Source: Tolypocladium sp. Sup5 PDA-1
Taxonomy: Eukaryota > Ascomycota > Sordariomycetes > Hypocreales > Ophiocordycipitaceae
DNA length: 64,000 nucleotides
Reading direction: 5' to 3'
Assembly (NCBI GenBank): GCA_000750105.3
Contig: JPHH03000041.1
Location: 186,001 to 250,000, forward strand
Notes under the pieces: generated by a model
What the model was told of the DNA's origin: nothing
The model's database searches: none
What the model saw: only the letters and a program-made list of their open reading frames with translations
Program-made: the position numbers and the translations under genes
Part shown: piece by piece, positions 1-11,127 of the stretch
Position numbering within the stretch: position 1 is the stretch's first letter
How the letters are laid out: every line of letters starts with the position of its first letter

Positions 1-2943
1 TCCGCCCTCAAAGTCGTCAACTCCAATCGCGTCGCCTCTCCTCTGGCGGGAACGCCGGCTTCAACAACGATGGCTTCTCAACTCTCACCCCGAGGCGTTC
101 ATGGGCAATCCGTCCCTGCGAGAATACCTCAAGGGCGATATGGGGCACTTCAAACGAACCGAGGAAACGACTCATCATAGACAGCTGCTCGCCATCGGTC
201 AGATGGCAGATCTGAGAGACCATTCGGACGTCAAAAGCATGTCGTTATTGGCTGTCGCGACGGGTGAATCTGGAGAGCTACTGCGGCTCGCCCGCATTGA
301 TGAGTCGAAGTGGCAATGGGGAGAAAGCAAGGACGTTGTGTTGAATCTCTCCGTCATTGACTCTGTTCATCAAGAAGAGGAGACGATTTGGACCAGCGAC
401 TGCTTGCCGATTTCGCAAATCAAGTTTGCGACCTACTTTTCGCAATACAATTCCGTCCGATGGCTTCTCGTCCAAAAACCGACATCTACGACAATTCTGC
501 AACCCGAATATCATCCAAGTCCTGTGCTAGATAGCAGCGCGGTGACAGAGTCAACGCTCCAGCGATCGTCCTACATCAACCCCAATCCGCTGTTAACCTT
601 GCACAACCACCAGACTGGTGGAAACGCACATTCAGACATGAGCTTCAACCCCGCAGTCCTCGGTCGCCCACCACAGTTGGCCGTCATAGACGAATGCGGC
701 TACTGGAGCATTTGGAACATCTTGGGGACCTGGCAAGTGGACAAGAAGACTTTGCGTCTGTCCCAGTATAAATGCGGTCACATTTTGGAGGGCATATTGG
801 ATGCGATTCCAACAAGCCCAGACTTCCCAGCCGAGAGGCATGGCTTGCTCCGTGTTGGACGATCTGAGGTTGACAAAACATACCGCGTTCCGTCTCGGCG
901 TGCTGCAAACCTGGAGACGATAACGAGCCCGTCACAGTACATTCTGATGTGGAGCGCTGAGCGGTTTGAGGTTGCGGATCTCGAATCGAATACTTTGCTA
1001 CCCAAGCTAGAGCTGCTGTTGCCGGTAACAGCCAGGCCTGACCGAATCCTTGATGTTCAACGCAGCCCCTTGCACGAGGATCACGTTTTCGTCCTGACGA
1101 CGCGACAAGTGATATGGGCGGATCTCCATTGTCGAGAACGATTGTCAGAGGTTCCATCTAAGCCTACGATTTTGCTTTCTTGCTCGCACTTTGGCATCGG
1201 ACATCAGGACATGAGAATGTCGGTTGCTCGAGCCTCGGACAACGATACAGACACCGCGCTGGTTTTCGCCTACTCTGCGAAAACTGAACAGCTGTGCGTT
1301 TACTGGTTCACTCTTTCTCCAGCTGACAAGCTTCCGCAATGGAGTCGTCATGTTACGCAGCTGCCAGGCAGCGGAGAAACGCCATCACGCACCAATATCC
1401 AGCTTCTTCGAGTCCTGCCAGCTGCACTTGAAGAGTCTCCGGAGTGTCCCCACATCGGTCCAGGGTCAGGTTATCTGCAGAGAGGCTCCAAGTTCTACCA
1501 AGTTACCATCTTGGGGGAAGACCTAAGTGTGCGATATTGCATCTGCACTACTTCTACCGACCCTACTCTCGAGGTCGTTCTACCCACGACACGTATCGGG
1601 TGGTCGAAGAATGAGCAGAGGCGCCGTTGGAAAAAGCAACGAAGATACTTCTTGCGCCATATCGGAGACACGTTTGTGGTTCCGGATGGCGTGAGTGACG
1701 CAAACATGGAGTCGCTTCTTAGGCACAGCGATGCAGACGATGATGGAGAACCCCAGCAGGCTCCTGAGGCTCACTCCTCGTCTGAGCCGCGGCCGGTTCT
1801 TCTAAAGATGAATAGGATTTCGCAATTCATTCGCGAACAGCTCGAACTGACCGTAGCACAGGGAGAGCTTGGACTCCCAGCTGCCATTTTCGAAGCCGTA
1901 CAAGAGCTCATTAACGAAGGGTTACTCAATGGTATCCTGCCTCTCACAACATGGTGTGTCCACTACCGTCCCATATAACAAAGACCAATCGCTAATTATT
2001 TTGCAGGGCTGAGGTGGCAGACCAACTCGAAAGCCCTGTGGCGTACGGATTTCCGGATAATGGCATGGAGGAAGAGGTGGAGCGATTGTTTGACAGGTCT
2101 GACGATAGAGTTGTTGCCACTCAACTGCGAAGACATTATCCGGATGAGCTGCCAAATTCACTGCTCGGCTTGCCTTACCTACAGCGCCGCTTTTCCGAGC
2201 TCTGGTTGGACTCTACGGCGGATAAATTCCCCGAAGAGGTTCAACAGATCAGAAAAGTCTGGGTCTCTGAGATTGCTAGAGACGTTTTCCTCTCTAGCTA
2301 CGGAGTCACGGTTCAGGACGTGCCTCTTCTCGGGCCCAGCAGCTCCGAGACTGGAGAGCGCGGTCAAGGAGACGAGCCATCGATACTTCCCAGCCAGTCA
2401 TCACTTCGCAGCACGCAAATTGTGTCGTCTTCTCCGACGCGTCCCACGTCGACAGCCCTTTCTTCATCGGCTTCTTCGGACGCCGCTTTCCAGCGTCTGA
2501 AGCTCCTCGCCCCGTCTCTGGACCCTGGGAAGCTCGGTGCAGTCAAGCAGTCAAAGATCATTTCATATTGGCCGACTGAGCGCGGCGTCGATACCAAAGA
2601 CTACATATCAAGCGTTGCCGTTGCCACGGATGAGAAGTTCAATGACGCAAGACAGCGACTACGAAAGATCGAGGCGAAGCGCAAGGCCCAGGCGGAAAGA
2701 TACAAGCGGCCGGCTTTCATGAGGCAAGGCTTCCCCACGGGTGATGGACCGAGCCAAGAGGGCACCAGTCTCCCGATGAGGCCACCTCCGGTGCAGGCCA
2801 TGTCCAGCCAGCAGGCAGTGCCCGACTCATCGCAGACGCAGGGACCGTTTGGGCCGTCGGTGACGATGAGCCAGCCTGTGCCGGGTATGTTTGGAGACAG
2901 GAAAAAGGTCAAGAAGGGGAAACGGAAGAGCGGTTTCAGATGA
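1..2943 (+). CDS. RRN6: RNA polymerase I-specific initiation factor RRN6-like (5' partial)
   Basis: The gene enters from the left: the frame is open from base 2 with no stop before the first internal ATG at 101, so the true start lies outside. Exons are <2..1953 and 2007..2943; the 53-nt intron (1954..2006) has GTGTGT, a GCTAAT branch and TTGCAG, and joining restores a W-A-E-V reading. About 962 residues are visible. The long N-terminal part looks like the beta-propeller of Rrn6. The C-terminal part is low-complexity and ends in a Lys/Arg-rich tail (KKVKKGKRKSGFR) typical of nucleolar proteins. In yeast, Rrn6 is in the core factor that recruits Pol I to the rDNA promoter. Family assignment is by overall resemblance, so another WD-like nuclear protein cannot be excluded. 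Confidence 0.68.
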
Positions 2944-3387
2944 GGCAGCTATGGCTGGAAAGAAAGCTTGTGGTTTTGCTATGCGATGGCTTGCGGTTGA
3001 TATGGTGATGCTCCAGGGGCTAGGTTTGGCCACAATACGCAGGCTGCGACGTGAATGCGGGTGTTCATTCTACGCAATAATTGTCCATGGCCTTCATATT
3101 GAATAGCTGAACATATATGTGCTTAAAATACCGCAGACGTTTTATAGATGAAGTCTACAGAGACGTGAGGTCTGGCGTGCGTTGCAGCCAGTGTAAGTTC
3201 TGTGTACAGTCCAGCAAGGTCATTCATTCCACGACGACGTAAGCGGGGCAGCCTCATCCCCACCACCTCTCTCTCACAGCCAGATCCTTCATCTTTTATA
3301 TCACACTTTCAACATCACAACTCAACTTTTGTTTCTGTATCAAGGAGACTCGATAAGCGTGTAACTCGCCCGTGAGAAACATCAAAC
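2944..3387. other. Intergenic: RRN6 3' end to PITH gene promoter
   Basis: 444 bases holding the RRN6 3' untranslated region and the promoter of the next gene. A pyrimidine-rich stretch with TTTTATA and short CACA/CAACA runs just before the ATG at 3388 resembles a fungal 5' leader. No further gene is visible. Confidence 0.6.
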
Positions 3388-4175
3388 ATGTCTCACTGCC
3401 ACGATGAGCACGCGGGCCACGGCCACCATGATCATGAGCACGACCACTCGGACGACATCACGCCGGCGCTGCAGTCATCGCTATACGAGCAAATCAACTT
3501 TGACGAAATCACGACGCTCAACGAGTCGCGGCGGGACGCGGGCAAGGCGGTGGTGAAGAAGACGTGGGCGGAGCGGCTGGATACGGAGCCCGAGCTGGAG
3601 AGCGATGCGGATGAGCAGCTTCTCATGACTGTGCCGTAAGTTCTGCGTCCCCTTGGTTTTACGCACAAGTCCTCCCAGTTTCTACGCCTGCGACGGCTGT
3701 GTTCAGAGTGCTCGATCTACGTGGCAAGATCCATGCTAACGACCACGGCAGCTTCACGGCCCAAGTCAAGCTCCACTCCATCCTCCTGCGCACCTCGCCC
3801 GCGGCCTGCGCCCCGCGCACGCTGCACCTGTACGTCAACCGCGCGGACCTAGACTTTGCGTCGGCCGAGGACCTCGAGCCGGTGCAGAAGCTGGAGCTCT
3901 CGCAGACGACGGAGGTGCAGGAGATTCCCGTGAAGCGCGCGCTCTTCGGCAAGGTGCAGCGGCTGGGGCTCTTCTTCGTGGACAACTTTGGCGGCGGCGA
4001 CGAGGAGGTGTCGCGGGTGAGCTACGTCGGCTTCAAGGGAGAGTGGACGCGGCTGGGCAGGGCGCCGGCGAATATCCTGTACGAGGCGGCGGCGCAGCCG
4101 GGGGATCACAAGCTGAAGGGGACGAGTGTCAATGAGATGGGGAGCGGCATTGGGGGGAGGGGGCCGGGGATGTGA
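3388..4175 (+). CDS. PITH domain protein (PITHD1/TXNL1 C-terminal type)
   Basis: Exons 3388..3635 and 3752..4175; the 116-nt intron has GTAAGT, an ATGCTAAC branch and GGCAG. Splicing joins T-V-P to F-T-A-Q-V-K-L, the conserved core of the PITH domain. The protein is 223 residues, close to human PITHD1. The N-terminus is strikingly His-rich (about ten His within the first 22 residues), which could bind metal; similar His-rich starts occur in PITHD1 homologues. PITH domains are jelly-roll folds known from thioredoxin-like 1, where they bind the 26S proteasome. Here there is no thioredoxin domain. A cytosolic or nuclear proteasome-linked role is inference from the family. Confidence 0.9.
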
Positions 4176-4468
4176 GGAGATGTAAGGGTTTGTAGAATAA
4201 TGAATATCACGAACGGAGGAAGTTTGACGCTAGAATATGATTCCCTAACATTAATATACGAGACTGCTGTTGTGAAGGGGCATCATCAATTGCCCAAGTC
4301 CCGCCAGCCTACCCTAGACACGCCCACAGCTTGTCGGCCCCACAACCCCGAGCCGCAGAATACCCGGCCTTCAATTGAGCCTCACCACCTCCCCAAAATT
4401 TCGAGATCGCGGAGCTGTCTATCCATCGCAAGCCTCCGCCGCAACACACACCACACACAGCAGCGGCC

Positions 4469-5479
4469 ATGCCACCACGTCTACCCATACGGGTGGCCCT
4501 CCCGCGGCCATCCGCAATCCTCGTCCACGAAACCCCCCGCCGGCTGCTCCTCCCGTTCATCCCCCAGCGCGGCGTCAAGTACGGCTGGTCAACCGCTCCT
4601 CCGCGCTCCAAGCACCGGCGCTTCAACCAGCCCAACTCGGGGCTCCCCGCGCTGACGACGGGCCCCGCCGCGGCGCTCAAGCGCAGGGAGAACACGACGC
4701 CCCTGCGGGCCGGCGTCCTCGCCACCAAGAAGGGCATGACGAGCCTCTTCGTCGGCAAGACACGCGTGCCGTGCACTGTGCTGCAGCTCGACCAGGTGCA
4801 GGTCGTGGCGCACAAGACGCGGGAGAAGCATGGCTACTGGGCCGTCCAGGTCGGCGCCGGCGCGCGCCCGGGCCGCAACGTGACGAGCCCGATGCTGGGG
4901 TACTACGAGGCCAAGGGCATGGCGCCCAAGAGCGAGCTCGCCGAGTTCATGGTCCGCGACGAGGAGGGCCTGCTGCCCGTCGGCGTGCAGCTGCAGCCGG
5001 ACTGGTTCCAGCTCGGCCAGTACGTCGACGTGCGGGCCAAGTCGCGCGGCATGGGCTTCGCCGGCGGCATGAAGCGCCACGGCTTCAAGGGCCAGGGAGC
5101 CTCGCACGGAAACTCCAAGAACCACCGCACCATCGGCACGACGGGCCCCTCGCAGGGCAGCGGCAGCCGCGTCTTCCCCGGCAAGAAGATGCCCGGGCGC
5201 ATGGGCAACGACTGGGTGACGGTGCAGAACCTCAAGGTGCTCAAGGTGGACAACGAGCTGGGCGTCGTGCTGGTCAGCGGGGCCGTGCCGGGCCCCAAGG
5301 GCCGCACCGTGAAGCTGCAGGACTCCAAGAAGCGCAAGGCGCCCGCGCTGCCGTACAGGCAGAAGGCGCTGGAGGAGCTGATGGAGAGGCATCCGAATGC
5401 CGAGGAGCAGTTGCAGGCGGCGCGGGAGCGGCATCTAGAGATGAAGGAGCAGCGGCAGTCACGCGCGGCGGACTTGTAA
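4469..5479 (+). CDS. MRPL9: Mitochondrial large-subunit ribosomal protein uL3m
   Basis: Single exon of 336 residues. The first ~35 residues are Arg/Pro-rich without acidic residues and fit a mitochondrial targeting sequence. The body carries the L3 signature: a G-V-L-A-T-K-K-G-M-T start strand, the R-S/G-x-G-F-x-G-x-x-K-R-H-G-F-K-G loop (about residues 190-210) that reaches toward the peptidyl transferase centre, and the conserved K-M-P-G-R-M-G segment. Length and order match the yeast Mrpl9 family rather than cytosolic uL3, which is longer and lacks a presequence. The C-terminal tail is charged and probably coiled. It is tail-to-tail with COA1, another mitochondrial gene. Confidence 0.93.
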   Translation: MPPRLPIRVALPRPSAILVHETPRRLLLPFIPQRGVKYGWSTAPPRSKHRRFNQPNSGLPALTTGPAAALKRRENTTPLRAGVLATKKGMTSLFVGKTRVPCTVLQLDQVQVVAHKTREKHGYWAVQVGAGARPGRNVTSPMLGYYEAKGMAPKSELAEFMVRDEEGLLPVGVQLQPDWFQLGQYVDVRAKSRGMGFAGGMKRHGFKGQGASHGNSKNHRTIGTTGPSQGSGSRVFPGKKMPGRMGNDWVTVQNLKVLKVDNELGVVLVSGAVPGPKGRTVKLQDSKKRKAPALPYRQKALEELMERHPNAEEQLQAARERHLEMKEQRQSRAADL

Positions 5480-5708
5480 GATCTATCGGGGAGATATGTA
5501 TGAGGCGGGCGGAAATTACTTGAATGGAGTGTTCAAAAAGCGGGCTTGTATGATATAGAGATACACGGGCACTTCTACTGCTGCTACTGTACAGAAACTA
5601 TTTTGTTCGTTGTATAAACGACCACCACAACATTCCCCATGCTGCGCCAGAAAACGACGGCTCTTCTGTTACTCTTCGTCTTTGCAACTCATCCCGCCGT
5701 CTTTGTAA

Positions 5709-6457
5709 TTACTTGTTCAGAACACCTTGCTGCCTGAAACCCCTCGTCGCATGCGCATCCTCCTCCTCCTCCAACGCCGGCGGCAGCGCGACAGCCGCCG
5801 CCGCATCATCCCCCAGCAGCCCCCTAAACGGGTCCCCGCCCTCGAGCAGGTCGACCCATTCGCCGGTCCCGTCCATTACGAGGCTCCATTCCGTCGTCTC
5901 GAAGAGCGAGCGGCTCGAGGGCCGGTGGCTGGCGAACTTCATGACGGCGCTGCCCTTGGTGCCGCGCACGGAGAAGTAGATGTCGATGCGGCCCTGCATC
6001 TGGTTCATGGTGCCGCGGATCCAGGGGATCTGGTGCTTGAAGTAGACGTCGTCGCCGAGGAGGGCGCGGGCGCGCGGGGAGGTGCGCAGGGCGTAGAGCG
6101 TCGAGGAGACGACGGGCGACGACGACTTTTGGTAGTTGAAGATGGCGAGCGAGGAGACGGCCACGAGGGCGAGGAAGATGGGGAGGGAGCGGCCCCAGCG
6201 GAAGCGGACCTGCTTGACGTCTGCCGTTACCCAGTCAGTCAGTCAGTCAACATCCTTTTTCAGCGACGAGGACAGTCCGCAAACGTACCCGGGAGCTCAC
6301 GATCAGCTCGTCGCGACATGAGCGGCCCGTCGCCGGCCCTCGGCGCGGGCGTCGCCCACCGCCTCTGCGCAGCTCCGCGACACGGATTCGGGGCATTGGC
6401 TCTGCATTCCCGCAGCGAGGCTGCTGCCAGCCTGCGCCGAACCACTCGCGACAGCAT
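5709..6457 (-). CDS. COA1: Cytochrome c oxidase assembly factor COA1
   Basis: Reverse strand, exons 6457..6289 and 6220..5709; the intron 6288..6221 (68 nt) has GTACGT and CGGCAG. The spliced protein is 226 residues. It begins with an Arg-rich, acid-free presequence (MLSRVVRRRLAAASLRE), then R-A-D-R-E-L-P, one hydrophobic span (LPIFLALVAVSSLAIFNY) and an intermembrane-space domain with the family motif L-G-D-D-V-Y-F..IPWI-x-G-x-M-N-Q..GRIDI-x-F-x-V-x-G-T-K. Yeast Coa1 is an inner-membrane protein that binds newly made Cox1 early in complex IV assembly. The C-terminal acidic tail is extended relative to yeast. The start at 6457 is the only ATG that gives a presequence in the right frame. Confidence 0.9.
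6232..6249. repeat. (CAGT)n microsatellite inside the COA1 intron
   Basis: Four and a half copies of CAGT lie 10-28 bases from the COA1 acceptor. Read on the reverse strand they give repeated CTGAC, the fungal branch-site consensus. Confidence 0.85.
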
Positions 6458-6746
6458 GGCTGCTGGCTGTTGTACGATTTCGAGGGGCGTGGATGTGGTG
6501 ATGGGTGGTGGGTGGTAGGTGTCTGTGGTCTGGGGTGGGAGGTTTTTCGAGGCTCAAGTGGCACCAGCGCTAAGTTTAACTCGGCAGGGGTCCTCCGGCT
6601 TGTGGCGTCATCGGACTGCGCAACTCTACGGATACTTCGTACATCTTTACGACAGCTTCAACTTTACACGTGTTCAGCTTCATCTCCTCTACCCTTTCCC
6701 CATGATGCAAGGCTAGCCCCGGCAGCAGCATCGACCAACCCGCAAA

Positions 6747-7474
6747 ATGGCAGAAACCAAGCGCTCAACCGCCCGGCTGCGGCGCACGTTCCGCTACCCC
6801 AGCGACGGCGACTCCGACGTCGAGCCCGAGGCCATGGACGAGCAACGTAAGCTTCCCCGCCCATCCCCTGTGACCATCCGTCAGAGAGATATCGCTTACA
6901 CGACCTCCCAGAACAAGAATCCCTCATCACCCGCCTCGCCGCCGAAAACACCGCGCGCAACGCCCAGTTCCGCCTCATCCTCCTCGCCCTCCCGCTCCTC
7001 TCCGCCCTGCCCTACGTCCCGCTGCTCTTCCGCCCGCGCGGCAGGCTGCTGGCCCTCCTCGCCCTCACCTCCCTCCTCGCGACCGCCTACCTGCTGCGCC
7101 GCCTGCCCCCGACGCTCACGGGCATCGCGCCCCTCGACGCCTGGTCGCGCAGGGAGGACGTCGCCGCCGCCGCGCGGGATGCGAGCGTCTGGCTGCGGCA
7201 GCGGCAGCGGGGACGGCGGAGGGGGGCGCCGGCGCTGGACGATGGGAGGTCACCGCTGGACATGTATCTCCCGTACCTGAATGTTGGGCTCACGGCTGTG
7301 CTGGTGCTGTTGGGGACGGTGGCGGGCCGTGGGACGGGGAGCTTTGGCTGGGTTGGCATTGGCAACTTGCCGGCCATTGTATACGGCGTCGTTCTCGCTT
7401 CCAAGGTCGTCATGGGGAGCGTAGACCCGGAGAAGGAGTTGTCTGCCCTGAAATACCAGTACAAGGGCGCTTGA
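6747..7474 (+). CDS. Uncharacterised fungal membrane protein, about four hydrophobic segments
   Basis: Exons 6747..6846 and 6912..7474; the 65-nt intron has GTAAGC and CCCAG. The spliced product is 220 residues. A basic N-terminus (K-R-S-T-A-R-L-R-R-T-F-R-Y-P) precedes an acidic patch. Four hydrophobic segments follow: FRLILLALPLLSALPYVPLLF, LLALLALTSLLATAYLL, one around YLNVGLTAVLVLLGTV, and one around LPAIVYGVVLASKVV. Between the two helix pairs lies a basic loop rich in Arg. The last residues D-P-E-K-E-L-S-A-L-K-Y-x-Y-K-G-A look like a conserved cytosolic tail. I do not recognise a named family. It is divergently transcribed from COA1 with 289 bases between start codons. Confidence 0.75.
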
Positions 7475-7619
7475 TACCACTGCATCTTACACAGGGAGCA
7501 CGAATAGAACAGTCGTGTGCTGTATCTTGCTCTCCTCGAAATCATTTTTTTTCCTTTAGTCCAGCCAGTTCAGCATCTAGGGCCGTGTCCGTTGTCCTTC
7601 ATCCGTCATATCTCGAGGT

Positions 7620-10600
7620 CTACATATCTATCGAGTCATTAAACCGCAAAATGCCGTGATTCTTCAAAACGCCGTCCACGCCCTTGGGTGGCCGCGGGAA
7701 CGGGTCCGATAGCGGGCTTGCGGCGGGCGAGTCGGTCGACTTGTCCATTACGAGCGCCAAGCCATGAGACTTGATGGCATCGACAAGTGCAGGCACCATT
7801 TCCTGCCAACTGTTAGCATCACGCCATGTGCACCATGTAGCAATAGACGCGAGAGCCTTACCAAGAGCCGAGAATAGCACATCAGCCCCATGAAGTTGTT
7901 GCTCTGCGCGATCCGCACCACCTCTTTGATCGACGAACTTCTCCTGCCACTGCTCTGCAACCTGTTCCCGTCCGACAGATTCTCCTCCCTGCCCAGGTCG
8001 TTGCACAGGAACACCGGGAAGTTGGGCTGCTTCCAGTTGAGCGCTGTGCACAGGCGAGGGTTGTAGCTGCTGAAGACCATGGAGCGAGCCACATCCGGCG
8101 AGTGAAACTGTGCCCTCTGGGCGCGGGCATGGTCAAAGACGGCCGTGAGAATGGCATCCACGAAGGCATTTACTTCCAGGGCCGGGCCGAGAGCCAGTGC
8201 CCTCTCCTCCTCTGGCGTTGGATATAGGATCTGAAGATTGACATGAACGCCGAGCGGCAGAATCGACAGAGCCTCCTTGAGCGTGACGCCCGCGGTTGCC
8301 AAAATGTGATAGATCTCGGCAACGTTCTCGGCTGTCTTTGACGGAAGGTTCGGGAGCTCGGCGCGGCTCGTGCTTCGGGCTGTAATGGCCAAGAACTGCT
8401 CCAGTGACAGCCGGCACACAGGAATCTCAAGCCCCCCGCAGGCTATGGTCCACTGCGGCCAAATGATGGGCACTCCGTCGCTTGTGTATTGCACAAACAG
8501 CCTCACATAGTCGCCGGAAAGGCTTGATCCAGTGACAACAGCGCTCGTGGGTTGGTTAAACTGGCTCGTGGCTTTCCAGTACGTCTCGAAATCCGTAATC
8601 TCCAGCGGCTGTCCGTTGAACGGCTTGATAACTTGCGTGCTGAAACTGATCTGTCCAATAGCGCGCAGCCGGGGATCAAACAGGGGGAGGCAGCAGCTTG
8701 AGCTGCCTTGCTGCGTCTTGAAAGCGCTGGGTAGCACCACCGTCTTTGCGATGACCTTGGCACCGTACGTGGGGAAGACGTCGAAATCGAGAGAAAACGT
8801 GTCGAGATTATCAACTTGGAATGAAACAATGCGGGTATCTTCTTGAAAGGGTAGGATAATGTTTTTGGGAATGAGATCGGAGATCTTGGACGAGATTGTG
8901 AGGCGCGCTGCGGGATATTTCCCGTCTTGGAAGAAAATCAACGGTTGCTCCTTGGTATCCTCAAAGTTGATTTGCACCACAGTCTTGGTATCGAGGAAGT
9001 TGTGGCCGTATCTGCGCAGAGGGATTATGGGAGGCGGCAGTTCGAGAATGGGTATCGCATCGGGATCCAGAGACATCGGGCCAGGGGCAGTACTGCTGTC
9101 CATCGGTCCAAGGGGCTGTGCTACCAACGGACTGGCTCGGATCCGCGTGTTGAAAGGTGTGAGCAGCTGCATGCATGCCAGATGGCCCTCCCAGGCAGCG
9201 TAGTACATTGCTGGCAGGTCCTTTTCGTCCACAATATTGACATCCACGCCAAGCTTGAGCAGTGCTTGAAGACAGTCGACATTGCCCTCGCTGGCCGCAT
9301 GGACGAGCGGGGTCCAGCCATAGAGCTTGTCAATCTGGTCGAGATCCGCTCCATACTGCTTCAAGAGCAACAGCAGCTGCGACGTCTTGCCGGCCCGTGC
9401 TACCAAGTGCTGAGGATACAGGCCTTCAGCATCCGGCATTAACTTGGCCCCGTGCTTCAGCAGGAGGCCCACGACCGGCTCTGATCCGTGCTCACAGGCC
9501 AGGTTGAGGGGGACATGATCGGAGTCTGACACGGGGTCGATGCGTGCCGACTTGGCGAGGAGACGTTCGATGCAGTCGAGGTGCCCGTGTATTATGGAGT
9601 GTATCAGAGGGGTGAAGTTATCATGGTCGATGAGGTCAATCGTTTCAGGGTTTGCTGGCACCGGTTAGCTGTGTCAACGAGCCGGCGGTCTTGCAACTTA
9701 CCACCCAATAACACTTCCAGCATCTCGAGCCGGCCGTGCAAGCTGGCATAGTGCAGGGGAACTCTGCCGTAGACGTCTGTTCGGTCCACAGCAACCCCTG
9801 CCTTGAGGCCCCATTCGAGAACATACTGCCTACCGTAGATTGCTGCCTGGTGCAGACAGTTGCGTTCGTTAATGTCGTCGTAGGAGTGAAGGTCGACAAG
9901 GCCGGTGTCAAGCAGCACCTGTAGAGACTCCCGAGGTGCGTCGTGTATTGCCGTCAAGAAGGTCCGAGTGAGGCGGTCCATCAGAGAGATGTCGCCGTCG
10001 CTGACATCGCTGGCGGGCTGCATCTTGGCAACGAGGTCTCGCAACGATTCCAGGTTTCCGGTGAGGACGGTGTCGAGGAGTAGTGTGTCGGCATCGCCCT
10101 CATCCGTGCCCATGAAATGCTGGCTCGTCACGACGTGGCCGGACCCTTGGAAGTTAACCTGGATTCCATCCGACCAGGCGCCGAGCTCCTGCAGGCTGGT
10201 GGTGGCCTGATCCGAAAGCTCACTTATTACGGTGGCATTGAAGAACGGCTGGACTTCGACAGCCCTGGATAGGTAGAGTTCCTTCGTCTTGGACTTGGAG
10301 GTCTTGTCCCACTTCTTCAGGATCTTGGAGAAGGCGGTGCCATTGATCTCGACAAACTGCTGCAGCTTGTTGAGGTCCGTAGCAAACTGTTGAAAGCCTT
10401 CTTCCAAAGTCGTGAACTTGGAGGAGCGCCTCGAGACACCCTGCCGTGTTTGAAGCACCTTCTTCTTGTCGAGAAGCGTCTTGAGGCGGATCTTGAGCTG
10501 TACCGGGGGTGTGAGTTGGCGTGTCACACAAGAACAGTTCAAGCATTGGGCTGACAAACCTCGGCTTCCTTTTGGAGGTAGAAGGCGTTCACTTTGTCGA

Positions 10601-11127
10601 GCTCGCGTTCCTGAATAGACGAGTCAGCAACCTTCTCGAGATGCGCCAATTGGACCGAGGCTCTCACCAGTTGGAAGAAGAAGGTGGCTTTGTTGGCTTG
10701 GAGGGCCGCCTGGGAGTCCACGGGCGTGATAGAGCGATGGACATCATTTTGTGCAGCTAGTGTCGGGGTCGCAGAGAGCTTCTTGATGAGCTACATGGCA
10801 CAACGTTAGTGGTACAGACCAAGGATTCCTGGGCGTCGGTGGCGCGGAGACAAGATGCCACCCAACATGGCAACGTCGAGGGCGTACGGTTCCGTTCCAG
10901 GCTAGTATTGCCGAGATGCAGAATACGAAATGCCGGGGACGATCAGGCAGTGAGTGATTGGAGAGAAAGCACGCACCTTTTTGAGGGCCTTGTAGTTGAC
11001 AAAGCTGGCAGCATACTCGGGGACCTCGAGCTGGCGCTTCTGGATCTGCTTGCCGAACTTCCTGCGGAGGGAGAGGCATGTCGTAAGCCCCAGGCACTAC
11101 GCGACACGGCGGAGGAACGACTTACAT
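7620..11127 (-). CDS. nuc-2: NUC-2/Pho81-type phosphate regulator (SPX, ankyrin, GDPD-like)
   Basis: Reverse strand, six exons: 11127..11126, 11061..10977, 10790..10560, 10497..9702, 9654..7862, 7802..7620. The 1029-residue product starts M-K-F-G-K-Q-I-Q-K-R, the hallmark of SPX domains, which bind inositol pyrophosphates. SPX spans roughly residues 1-200. Ankyrin repeats follow at about 270-560 (for example N-x-x-D-x-x-N-F-T-P-L-I-H-S-I and G-W-T-P-L-V-H-A-A-S-E-G). The C-terminal third resembles the degenerate glycerophosphodiesterase region of Pho81/NUC-2. In Neurospora, NUC-2 relieves the PREG-PGOV cyclin-CDK block on NUC-1 when phosphate is low. All introns keep frame. The first exon contributes only the A and T of the initiator codon (see findings). 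Alternative: another SPX-ankyrin-GDPD protein such as Gde1, but length and divergence of the GDPD part favour NUC-2. Confidence 0.9.

Noticed and set aside
4375..5523. 382-codon ORF overlapping uL3m in another frame
   Set aside because: Composition is Ala/Arg/Pro-rich without domain features; the overlapping frame encodes a clear ribosomal protein.
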